From a bacterium (lineage in GTDB: Bacteria > Spirochaetota > Leptospiria > Leptospirales > Leptonemataceae): 64,000 bases of DNA. Where the stretch lies: assembly GCA_024742665.1 (NCBI GenBank), contig JANSYA010000006.1, forward strand, positions 124,001 to 188,000, in the 5' to 3' direction. The position numbers and the translations under genes were made by a program. Below are positions 1 through 7,571 of this stretch, piece after piece (position 1 is the first letter of the stretch; the number at the start of each line of letters is the position of its first letter). The notes beneath the pieces are model-generated. The model was not told the origin of the DNA. It saw nothing but the letters and a program-made list of their open reading frames with translations, and did no database searches.

Positions 1-334
1 CGTCGGAAAGCGCGCGCTCTTGTAAGGTCTTCGCTTCCGGCTTGTATTCCTGTTCGACCAGCACTCGATACACTTTCTGGCGTTGCTCCTGCAGAGCCTG
101 GACTTCCAGCGGCTGGTTGATCCGCGAAAGAATCGGGGCGATTCGTTCCGAATAGATCGCCGCGAAAACGAAAGCGCATACGAAGAGCACCGGCACCGCC
201 GAGACAATCAGCCGGCGATCGTCTTCGGCGACAAGCGCGGGAGGCGTAAGCACTCGCATCAGCGGCGAGACAAATGGAATGCTGCGAGCGAAGGCGCGGA
301 TCAATTCGGCGAATTTATTCAGGAATGATTTCAT
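1..334 (-). CDS. Membrane protein of unknown function, C-terminus beyond the window
   Basis: The reading frame starts at the ATG ending at 334 and stays open to the left edge, so only the first 111 residues are visible. They begin MKSFLNKFAELIRAF. A hydrophobic stretch at about residues 43-62 (LIVSAVPVLFVCAFVFAAIY) looks like one transmembrane segment, followed by a charged, probably helical region (NQPLEVQALQEQRQ). The start lies 24 bases after the ruvB stop on the same strand, so it is probably co-transcribed with ruvB. I do not recognise the family. Confidence 0.6.
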   Translation of the reverse strand, partial: MKSFLNKFAELIRAFARSIPFVSPLMRVLTPPALVAEDDRRLIVSAVPVLFVCAFVFAAIYSERIAPILSRINQPLEVQALQEQRQKVYRVLVEQEYKPEAKTLQERALSD

Positions 335-358
335 GATGGATCGCGAAGCTTTCTGGCT

Positions 359-1483
359 TCAGAATGGCAGATCTTCCTCTCCCTTCGGACCCTTTTTCGG
401 CGCGTCGGTCACGGAGTTTTTTTCGTTTCGCTTCGCAGCGGAATTTCCGGACCGCTCGCTCATCTCGTAGCCGAGATGCTGATAGGCCAGCTCCGTTACC
501 ATCCGCCCCTGGGAAGTCTTTTCCATCAGTGCGCTGCGCAGCATAAATGGTTCGTGATCTTCTTCGATCGTGCGCTCTTCTTCGTCGACCAGGGCCGCCA
601 GAGTTTTGATTCCAACCGGCCCGCCGTTATAGCGTTCGATCATCAGACGCAAAATCTTACGATCGAGTTCGATCAAACCCATCGCGTCGACGCCCAGACG
701 GTCCAGACAATTCCGGGCGAAGGCTTGATCGACGGTCGCGATATTTTCCACGGTTACGTAGTCGCGAATGCGACGGACCAGGCGATTGGCGACCCGCGGA
801 GTCATGCGCGCGCGCGAAGCCACTTCGAAAGCCGCTTCGTCGTCGAAGTCCAGCTGCAAAAGTCCGGCCGATCGAGCGACAATGCGCGCGAGATCTTCGC
901 TGCGATAAAACTCCAGCTTGAGGTCGATGCCGAAGCGCGCTTTTAACGGCGACGAAAGCATGCCCGAACGAGTGGTCGCGCCCACGAGCGTAAAGGGTTT
1001 CAGATGCAGCTTGATGCTCTGGGCGGTCACGCCCTCGCCGATAATAAAATCAATGTAACCGTCTTCCATGGCCGGATACAGAATCTCTTCGCAGGCCATG
1101 CTCAGGCGATGGATCTCGTCGACGAAGAGAATGTCGCCGGCTTCGAGAACCGTGAGCAGCTTTGCCAGATCCTTCGGCTTCGACACGGCCGGCGCGCTGG
1201 TCGTATGAAAGCGGCTGCCCAGTTCGCTGGAAACAATCGCCGCCAGAGTCGTCTTACCCAGGCCCGGCGGTCCGGAAAACAAAACGTGATCGAGAGGCTC
1301 CCCGCGGGTTTTCGCGGCCTGCACCGCCACGCCCAGCTTACCGCAAACGTCCGGCTGGCCGACGAAATCCACCAGCCGCAGCGGCCGCAGCGCGCGATCT
1401 TCATCTTGCTGCTGCCGATCGGCACCGGCAGTCGAAACCGGCGCATCGCCGACCGAATCCATTTCGCTCGCTTGTCGTGACAT
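359..1483 (-). CDS. ruvB: Holliday junction branch migration ATPase RuvB
   Basis: RuvB is the hexameric AAA+ motor that works with RuvA to move Holliday junctions during recombinational repair, in the cytoplasm. The 374-residue product has Walker A GPPGLGKTT (71-79), Walker B VDEIHRL (121-127), the sensor-1 segment GATTRSGMLSSPLKARFG (168-185) and the C-terminal winged-helix region with YNGGPVGIKTLAAL, all typical of RuvB. The body has normal family length. The first 30 residues and the last 35 (Lys/Glu/Pro-rich, ending EEDLPF) are extra tails. It lies 147 bases after the MerR-type gene on the same strand and just before a membrane protein gene. No ruvA or ruvC is nearby. Confidence 0.97.
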   Translation of the reverse strand: MSRQASEMDSVGDAPVSTAGADRQQQDEDRALRPLRLVDFVGQPDVCGKLGVAVQAAKTRGEPLDHVLFSGPPGLGKTTLAAIVSSELGSRFHTTSAPAVSKPKDLAKLLTVLEAGDILFVDEIHRLSMACEEILYPAMEDGYIDFIIGEGVTAQSIKLHLKPFTLVGATTRSGMLSSPLKARFGIDLKLEFYRSEDLARIVARSAGLLQLDFDDEAAFEVASRARMTPRVANRLVRRIRDYVTVENIATVDQAFARNCLDRLGVDAMGLIELDRKILRLMIERYNGGPVGIKTLAALVDEEERTIEEDHEPFMLRSALMEKTSQGRMVTELAYQHLGYEMSERSGNSAAKRNEKNSVTDAPKKGPKGEEDLPF

Positions 1484-1630
1484 GAGGACCAGGCAGTCGA
1501 AACCGATTTTCGAACTGCGGCCGGATCAGGCACAACACCGGACCCCGCATTTGTTAAGGTGTGGAAGCGGGGCCCGAATTTCAAGTGTATTATTCGGCAC
1601 CGGCGCGACGGCCACCCTCTCGAAGCACGG

Positions 1631-2443
1631 TCAAAGCAGGGGAATCTGAATTTCGGTCAGATACTTCGCCGGGTTCCCGCGCAGAATCATCCCGGGACCT
1701 TTCAGATAGACTTCCCGCGTGGGCGGTGTGAGTTCGTAGCCGCGTTCGTGCATGTGCGCGAGCAGGACTTCATAGCTCCGGCCCAGCTCGCTGTACGGCC
1801 CGGTATGCACGATCGTCGCCGCCCGCACACCGGGCAGCTCGCGACAGTCCAGGTCGTAGCGCGCCGCGTTCGGCACGATCTTACGCACCGGAAATCCGCC
1901 TTCGTAGTCGGCGCCCTCTTCTTTGTACGCGCCGTCGTAGCAGATCGAAAGAGCCGGGCCGGCAATGTGACGGCCGGCGCGCCGCGCGACTTCGCCGAAG
2001 ACTTTCCCGATCTCCTCCCAGCGGCCCTGCGTGCGCAGTCCGCAAAATAAAAACGGCTCCAGGTTTTTTTCTATCACGGCGGCGCCCGGGGCCGGCGTTT
2101 CGCGAGCCCGCCGGGCGTGTTCCAGAACGCGTTCGATCGACGCGCGCTTCCCCTGCAGCCGCTTGAGATCCTCCGCGATAGCCGCGGCGCGCTCTTCCAG
2201 AAATACGACGATGTCGGCGTCGTCGCGACACTCTTTTAGAATCTCGCCGATCTGCTGCAGGGGAAAATCAAGATCGCGCAGTTGCAAAATCACGCGGGCC
2301 CGCTCGACCGCCGCGCCGCGATAATAACGATAGCCGGAATCTTCGTCGACGTGATCGGGAACGAGCAGGCCGATCTCATGATAGTGGCGCAGGGTCTTGA
2401 CCGAGAGTCGGGTTATCAGCGAAAATTTTCCGATTGAATACAT
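1631..2443 (-). CDS. MerR-family regulator with GyrI-like effector domain
   Basis: A 270-residue transcription factor. Residues 1-70 are a MerR winged helix-turn-helix (MYSIGKFSLITRLSVKTLRH, then SGYRYY), which in this family binds and untwists promoters with long spacers. A helical dimerisation stretch follows at about 75-125. The rest, from about residue 130, matches the GyrI/AraC-type effector-binding fold, as in the multidrug sensor BmrR; the segment RAATIVHTGPYSELGRSYEVL is typical (given here as a description of residues around 210-230). This suggests sensing of a small hydrophobic ligand. It sits 13 bases downstream of a membrane-protein gene on the same strand and is probably co-transcribed with it. 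The ligand is unknown. Confidence 0.88.
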   Translation of the reverse strand: MYSIGKFSLITRLSVKTLRHYHEIGLLVPDHVDEDSGYRYYRGAAVERARVILQLRDLDFPLQQIGEILKECRDDADIVVFLEERAAAIAEDLKRLQGKRASIERVLEHARRARETPAPGAAVIEKNLEPFLFCGLRTQGRWEEIGKVFGEVARRAGRHIAGPALSICYDGAYKEEGADYEGGFPVRKIVPNAARYDLDCRELPGVRAATIVHTGPYSELGRSYEVLLAHMHERGYELTPPTREVYLKGPGMILRGNPAKYLTEIQIPLL

Positions 2444-2456
2444 GCGTGCAATTCCT

Positions 2457-3014
2457 TCAGAGCGAAGCCGGCGAGGCCGGCGAGGCCGGCGAATCGGGAG
2501 CGGCCGAAGAATGCGCCGACAGCGCCCGGCCGATGCCCGTCGCCACGATCGGAATCGACAGATAGCCGAAGCCGATGCGCAGCATATATTCTTCGGGCGA
2601 CTGGCCGTTCAGCGGCAGCAGGATCAAAAAATCCAGGCCCCAGTTTATCAGCAACCAGATCGCGCCCGTAAATAAACCGCAGCGCCAGAAGTCGGCCGCC
2701 GGACGCCGCGCGAACTCGCGACCCAGATAACGCAGCAGCAGTAGCACCCCCGCCAGGGATCCGGAAATCCCCATCAGGGACTTAAAGGCGAACAGATCGA
2801 TCTGGAGTTCGCCGGCCCGATTGAAAAACGGAATCGAAATCAGAAAGGGAATTGCCCACAGCAGCGCGCCGCGCGCCAGGAGCCGGCCCCAGGCGCGCGG
2901 ATCGCTCCAGGCGAAAAACGGCGCGGCGCCCGGGCGCGACGGATGCTCTATGCCGGGCGCCTCCTGTAACGGGCTTTGCGTGAATGAAGGTGTGGATGTT
3001 GTTTTAGAACTCAT
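2457..3014 (-). CDS. Four-helix membrane protein of unknown function
   Basis: A 185-residue product. After a polar N-terminus of about 45 residues it has about four hydrophobic segments: ARGALLWAIPFLISIPFF, SLMGISGSLAGVLLLLRYL, GLFTGAIWLLINWGLDFLIL and IGFGYLSIPIVATGIGRAL. The C-terminus is a small Ser/Ala/Pro tail with a short PAS repeat (PASPASPAS), matched in DNA by repeats of gaggccggc at 2470-2491. It is the first gene of a two-gene unit with the MerR-type regulator, so it may be the regulated target, possibly a transport or stress membrane protein. That role is inferred from position only; no family was recognised. Confidence 0.7.
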   Translation of the reverse strand: MSSKTTSTPSFTQSPLQEAPGIEHPSRPGAAPFFAWSDPRAWGRLLARGALLWAIPFLISIPFFNRAGELQIDLFAFKSLMGISGSLAGVLLLLRYLGREFARRPAADFWRCGLFTGAIWLLINWGLDFLILLPLNGQSPEEYMLRIGFGYLSIPIVATGIGRALSAHSSAAPDSPASPASPASL

Positions 3015-3230
3015 AATGCGATCATTCTGAACCCTCCCCCCGCCGGAGACTCAAGCGCCGAATTCAAGGCGGCCCCAATTTGATTTATAGATTTCACGAC
3101 CTGGCGCTTCGTTCGGCTGTACAAAGCACCGGGTCGTGAAAACTTCTTGTATTTTCAAAGCCCGCGAAACATATTTGCGACGGTTCGCGCGATTCTTTGC
3201 GGCTACAGGCCTTCGCGCGAGGGGGACCAT

Positions 3231-3953
3231 ATGAATTCGCAATCGAGTGTTCGCATGCTGGCCATCGCCGGTGCGTTAGTATTCATTCTGGGAGCCGTCG
3301 TATTTTTCGCGCTTTCGCCTTCCGATTCGCCGGACGCGATGAGCGACGGCGACGCACAGAGCGGCTCCGGCTTCAGTATCTTCGACATGCTGGACACGGA
3401 AGATCTATCGGCCGAAGAAGAGCTGACTGCCGAATTCGCCGCCCTGCTCGATTTGCCTAACCCACGCACCGGAGAGATTTATACCGAATCCGAGGCGAAA
3501 AAGATTCAGTATCTGGCGAAAAAATTTCCGAACAACGACCTGATTCCCCGGCCTCTGGGCGACGACGAAGTCAAAGAGCGCGAAGGCCGCATGCAGCGCT
3601 ACGAACAAACGGGCTTTCGCATCACCGGCGGCGAAGCGAGCGCCGAAGAAATCCAGGCATACTACGAATTCAAAACGAAATTCTTCACCGACAAAGTCGA
3701 ACTGCTTAAATTCGGCCTGGCCACCGAGGGCGATAACGAGAGCGGCGACCAGGCCGCCTATGCTCGACTGGAAAAAATGCTCGAAGCGGCCAATCGAACG
3801 ATCGCCCGCCTGGACGAACGCAAAACCGCTTCGCTGGAAATTCAATCCAGACGAGCCGCCGGCGAATTCGACGAAGGCATCGCGCCCGCAAATCAGGAAT
3901 CGGGCGAAGGCGCCGAAAGCCCGGGCGACGCGCCGACCGCCGTGAATCAGTAG
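3231..3953 (+). CDS. Signal-anchored, highly charged protein of unknown function
   Basis: The ATG at 3231 is preferred over an upstream in-frame ATG (3147) because it follows a purine-rich GAGGGGG and starts directly with MNSQSSVRMLAIAGALVFILG, a short N-tail plus one membrane helix (about residues 9-29). The remaining 210 residues are very rich in Glu, Asp, Lys and Ala, with probable helical and coiled-coil segments such as EGRMQRYEQTGF and YARLEKMLEAANRTIARLDE. It would sit in the inner membrane with most of its mass in the periplasm. It converges with the FKBP gene 13 bases away. Function unknown. Confidence 0.72.
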   Translation: MNSQSSVRMLAIAGALVFILGAVVFFALSPSDSPDAMSDGDAQSGSGFSIFDMLDTEDLSAEEELTAEFAALLDLPNPRTGEIYTESEAKKIQYLAKKFPNNDLIPRPLGDDEVKEREGRMQRYEQTGFRITGGEASAEEIQAYYEFKTKFFTDKVELLKFGLATEGDNESGDQAAYARLEKMLEAANRTIARLDERKTASLEIQSRRAAGEFDEGIAPANQESGEGAESPGDAPTAVNQ

Positions 3954-3966
3954 GACCTTCGCGAAC

Positions 3967-4833
3967 CTACTGGTGCAAATGGTTCGAGTCCACTCCCAGC
4001 AACTCAATATCATAATAGATGCCTTTCACCAGCGGCTGCTGCGGTGCGGCTCCCGGACCGGCCGGTGATTTTTCAGCCGGCAGCTTAAAGGCCGGCACGA
4101 TCACGCGATAGCGCGCCCGGGGTTTCATGAGCGGCACGATGGCGTTCCAACTGGCCGGAACTTCGGGCTGACCGATGTGAAACTCATAGGGCGTGGCGTA
4201 ATAATCCGAAGTGTCCAGCAACTGGCCGTCCGCCGTATATTTGTGATATTTGATCATGGCGTACTCGCCTTTGCGGGGTCCGTCGCCTTCGCCCGGATCG
4301 AGAGCGATGTACTGATAGCCCGCGCGATGACGACGGGGGCGAGCGTCTCCGACGTCCCAGGCGGTGCGGGCCTTGTTGATTTCAAGCAGCTCCATTTCGA
4401 AATAGAGCGTTGCATTCGGCTGAATCACCTGGCCGGCGCCCTCTTTACCGTAGCCCAGCTCCGGCGGAACGATCAGCGAACGCTTCCCGCCGGTTTTCAT
4501 ATCCCCCAGGCCGATCAGAAAACCTTTGATCAGTCGATCTTCTAAATACGGCAGAGTCACCGGCCGCTTGCGCTTTTTCGAATCGAAGAACTCGACGTCC
4601 TGGCCGCCGACGATGGTTTTGCCGACGTAGTGCAGCTTGAGAATATCGCCGGGCTGTGGACTTTCGCCAGCCCCAACGACGTCGTCGCGCCACTGTAAAC
4701 CGGAAGCGTGCTCTTGATAGGGACCGGGACCGCAGTGGCTTCCGGCGATAAACAGCGCGCAGACCGCGCAGGTGACGGCGATGCGAACGCAGGCCGAAGT
4801 TATATATGAAGCACTGTATTTGGATAAATGCAT
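3967..4833 (-). CDS. FKBP-type peptidyl-prolyl isomerase lipoprotein, tandem FKBP domains
   Basis: Cis-trans prolyl isomerase of the FK506-binding type, probably an exported folding helper. The start MHLSKYSASY (ATG ending at 4833) is chosen over one 45 bases upstream because it follows AAGGAATC and begins a normal signal sequence. The segment ALFIAGSHC puts a possible lipobox cysteine near residue 34. Residues about 60-150 form a clear FKBP domain (GDILKLHYVGK, FLIGLGDMKTGGKRSLIVPPELGYGKEG, LYFEMELLEI). Residues about 165-280 repeat the pattern weakly (YAMIKYHKYTADGQLLDTSD, WNAIVPLMKPRARYRVIVPA, YYDIELLGV) and lack several conserved aromatic residues, so the second copy is probably a non-catalytic FKBP fold used for binding. 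Confidence 0.88.
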   Translation of the reverse strand: MHLSKYSASYITSACVRIAVTCAVCALFIAGSHCGPGPYQEHASGLQWRDDVVGAGESPQPGDILKLHYVGKTIVGGQDVEFFDSKKRKRPVTLPYLEDRLIKGFLIGLGDMKTGGKRSLIVPPELGYGKEGAGQVIQPNATLYFEMELLEINKARTAWDVGDARPRRHRAGYQYIALDPGEGDGPRKGEYAMIKYHKYTADGQLLDTSDYYATPYEFHIGQPEVPASWNAIVPLMKPRARYRVIVPAFKLPAEKSPAGPGAAPQQPLVKGIYYDIELLGVDSNHLHQ

Positions 4834-4975
4834 CTCTGATGATTCCTTCCCGAATCCAGCCCCGCGGCTGTCTTGCAACAGCGACAGGGCCGGCTCGAAT
4901 TTAAACGAAGTCGGGCGCGAGCCTGTGACCCGCGCCCGATAGAATCAAGCCTTTTTGGCTGATATCACATCGCGC

Positions 4976-7084
4976 TCAGCGCAGCGGACGTGAGTTGTAC
5001 CAGTAGCCTTTGTTCCAGAGGCAGCGGCCATTATACGTGAAACCGCCCTGTTTGCGACACTTGCTGCTGCGAATCTTAAACGCGGGGATCGGCTTACAGA
5101 CCGGCTTGTTGCTGTAGCTCCAGTTGCTGTGACGCGTATACGGCACCGGACATTTGTCCGCAACGACTTCGCGCGCTTTGTACATGTCGCTGGTGTTTTC
5201 AATGCACCACTCTTTATTGAAGGGATCGCGCCAGACGAATTTTCCGCCGCCGGAGCAGTTGTGACGCTGGATATTGAAGTGCGGCACGCGCTTGCACACG
5301 GGCTTGCTGCCGTAGCCGCCCAGCTTTTCGCGCCAGCCCTTGCAGCTGTCGACCAGCGAGTTGTGATCGATGTAGCTGTCGCTCGCGTTCGGCTTATAGA
5401 CGCGACCGCGGCTTGAGCTGTAGTTGCGCTCCCACATTTTCACGTAGGCTTCGGCGGAGTCCCAGATCTGGCTGGGGTCGACGCCGATATTCTGCATGTC
5501 GCGAAACATGTGTTTAACGTAGCCGACGTGGGCGAGGCCGACGTAGTCGTAGTTCGTATAGGTCCGACCGCCCTGGCGACCGCGCTCATAAGCGGAAGTC
5601 GCCTTCGCGACGCGCTTTTCTTTTTCGGGCTGGCCGAGAGTCGAAGCCGACAGACCGCGCTGCACGTCTTCGCCGCAGGCCCACTGCTCTTTCGCCGAAT
5701 CGGAATTCCACTGATTGCTGCCGAGAAAGCGCGGGCGAATCTGTTCGATCATACCGGCCATGTCGAGGCCCAGGCCCTGGATCAGACCGTAGCCCTGCGC
5801 GCCCAGGCGATAGACCTGCGCCCAGGAGCGAGTCGAACCCTGACAGTTGTTGGCGACGACCGGGCTGCGCGTATAAGTCTTCGTACGCTCTTTACCGGTG
5901 CGCAGGCCGACCGTTCCGCCGGAGCGTTTGATCGCGTTGACCATCGACGCCGAGAGTTTCTTTTCGTCCTGCTTGTCTTTGTTAAACATCACGCGATAGG
6001 TCGCGTGCGAAACGTGGATCGGATAATATTTGTTTGCTTCCGTCATACCGACCGATTGCCAGAAACCGCGCTCGGAAATATGCGCGAGGTCGATGATGAT
6101 CTTTTTCTGCATCATATAGGTGATCATCTGGCGACCGAGCGGCGTGAGACCCAGGCGGTTGTGTTTATTCGAGTCCAGATCCATGCGGTTCTTGAAAACG
6201 CTGGCGACGAAACCCGCCGGGCCGCCGGGAATCCAGGACTGGGTGTTGATCGTTTTTACGATGCCGGTCGCCCAGTCGAAGAGCCCCATGAAGTACGCGG
6301 CGCCCGCCACGTTGTTATCGAATTCATGTACGGGCTGCATGGCGCGCACGCCCATGTTGTAGAGGGTATCGATACGATTCTTGATGATATTCCAGTCGTT
6401 GTAGTTGTGGCCCCACATATTCGAAGCTTCAACCGAAAGTACGACCGCCAGATCCCCTTCGTCGATAATCTGGCGCGCTTCGGCGGGAGAACGAGCGATG
6501 CGATACCAGGGGTTCGCCGCGGCGAAGGCGTGGGCCGCTTGAATCTGACGCACGATATTCGACCAGTCGTCGCAGGCGACCGGGCTGATGCCGTGTTTCT
6601 TCGGCACCACTTCGCACATGAGTTCGTTGGAAACCGCAGACATAACGAAGAGCTGCAGGCCGTCGTTGTGAGCCTGCTTCAGCCAGCCTTCCCAGTATTG
6701 TTGGTGATGAACGGTCTTCCAGAGGGGCCAGTGTTTGTATGTAGGATAGCCCTGGGTTTCGTCTTTGTGCGTGCCAACGTTCACGTTCAGCAGACCCGGC
6801 ACCCAGGTCAGACCGTGATTGTTGCCGTTGCAGTTGGCCAGCGCGACATTCGCCGGGCCGTTGTGCTTGCCCCAGACAAGGCCGCCGCCGAATCCCAGAT
6901 GCGACATCTGGTGGGCGTGGTAGTCCGACCAGCCGTCGATCGGTCCGCTATTCATGACGGCCGAAACGGATGCCGTGCGCGACAGCGTGGGCTGCAGCAG
7001 TAGCCGCGGCTGGCCGCTGATGCCAGGCACGATTGACAGGGCCAGTATGAGGCCGAGCAGTCGGTAGATATATTTGCGTTTCAT
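4976..7084 (-). CDS. Secreted peptidase M19 (membrane dipeptidase)-like protein
   Basis: A 702-residue exported protein: signal peptide MKRKYIYRLLGLILALSIV ending near GISGQ. The first metal motif is DYHAHQ (H56, H58), where M19 enzymes usually have H-x-D. E219 in VLSVEASNMW fits the bridging glutamate. The segment GLTPLGRQMI followed by IIIDLAHIS (H335) and IHVSHA (H357, H360) closely follows the M19 pattern, so a binuclear zinc dipeptidase/amidohydrolase fold is likely. About 120 residues longer than ordinary M19 proteins, it carries long insertions and a C-terminal tail (about 585-702) with two similar cysteine-rich repeats (each with KPVCK-x-x-P-x-F). Probably periplasmic or surface-exposed; the substrate is unknown. 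Confidence 0.8.
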   Translation of the reverse strand: MKRKYIYRLLGLILALSIVPGISGQPRLLLQPTLSRTASVSAVMNSGPIDGWSDYHAHQMSHLGFGGGLVWGKHNGPANVALANCNGNNHGLTWVPGLLNVNVGTHKDETQGYPTYKHWPLWKTVHHQQYWEGWLKQAHNDGLQLFVMSAVSNELMCEVVPKKHGISPVACDDWSNIVRQIQAAHAFAAANPWYRIARSPAEARQIIDEGDLAVVLSVEASNMWGHNYNDWNIIKNRIDTLYNMGVRAMQPVHEFDNNVAGAAYFMGLFDWATGIVKTINTQSWIPGGPAGFVASVFKNRMDLDSNKHNRLGLTPLGRQMITYMMQKKIIIDLAHISERGFWQSVGMTEANKYYPIHVSHATYRVMFNKDKQDEKKLSASMVNAIKRSGGTVGLRTGKERTKTYTRSPVVANNCQGSTRSWAQVYRLGAQGYGLIQGLGLDMAGMIEQIRPRFLGSNQWNSDSAKEQWACGEDVQRGLSASTLGQPEKEKRVAKATSAYERGRQGGRTYTNYDYVGLAHVGYVKHMFRDMQNIGVDPSQIWDSAEAYVKMWERNYSSSRGRVYKPNASDSYIDHNSLVDSCKGWREKLGGYGSKPVCKRVPHFNIQRHNCSGGGKFVWRDPFNKEWCIENTSDMYKAREVVADKCPVPYTRHSNWSYSNKPVCKPIPAFKIRSSKCRKQGGFTYNGRCLWNKGYWYNSRPLR

Positions 7085-7323
7085 GGTGTTGATCTCCCCC
7101 TGTCCGGCGAACCGCAGCCCGGCCGGATGTGAGTTTATTGCAAGTTGCGGGCCAACACGGAAATATTATTCCGCATGCTGAAAATTCGCGGATTTGTGGC
7201 AATTTTGAGGAAATCAGGCGTGATCTGGCGCTTATTATTGGTGAAAGTTTCACTTTCGCGCCGATTCGAGCTGGCAAATGGGGCGATCCAGGCGACCAAT
7301 CTCCAGCTCCGACGAGATTTCGC

Positions 7324-7339
7324 CGACGAGATCTCGTCG
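7324..7339. repeat. 16-bp perfect palindrome CGACGAGATCTCGTCG
   Basis: Perfect inverted repeat. The half site CGACGAGAT also occurs at 7310-7318. It lies 233 bases before the giant-gene start and could be a regulator site; no regulator can be assigned. Confidence 0.45.
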
Positions 7340-7379
7340 AGATGCACCCACTGACGAAGATCTGACAGCCGAAATTCCG

Positions 7380-7395
7380 TGTAGGAGTTCCTACA
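7380..7395. repeat. Palindrome TGTAGGA-GT-TCCTACA
   Basis: Seven-base perfect arms around a 2-base centre. Short palindromes of this look are, as I recall, frequent in Leptospira intergenic DNA, so this may be a dispersed repeat rather than a dedicated operator. Confidence 0.4.
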
Positions 7396-7571
7396 TCGGG
7401 TCTGGCACTACTCTTTGCAAGCGTGGCCTTCGCTGTTTGTGCATAGAATGCAGGAAGACACCCATAACATTTCAGACTCTGCAAAAACCCGCAAAAAAAC
7501 AGACTCAGACCAGCCCGGCGCATCCCTTTACAATTGAAGTCTGTCCAGGCCCGGTGCATACACCCCGCAAG

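Larger units (their letters stand above)
7085..7571. other. 487-base leader between M19 gene and first giant gene
   Basis: No convincing gene. The middle part is richer in A and T than the genes around it. It contains two clear palindromes (7324-7339 and 7380-7395), a shorter one GTGAAA-g-TTTCAC at 7241-7253, and a direct repeat CAGACTC at 7473 and 7500. It must hold divergent promoters for the M19 gene and the giant gene. A longer in-frame start for the giant gene at 7278 exists but would encode basic, low-complexity residues with no match to its paralogues. Confidence 0.6.

Noticed and set aside
1540-1575. Possible terminator hairpin between the MerR gene and ruvB
   Set aside because: The arms pair with a mismatch, the loop is long and no T-run follows on the minus strand.
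5510-7003. Open plus-strand frame of 497 codons
   Set aside because: It is antisense to the M19 gene, which has a signal peptide and family motifs. The plus frame is full of Arg/Val/Asp without any domain and is a shadow caused by high GC.
7278-7571. N-terminal extension of giant gene 1 from 7278
   Set aside because: The extra 98 residues are basic and low-complexity, run through palindromes and have no equivalent in the two paralogues, which start with M-x-x-DISR as at 7572.
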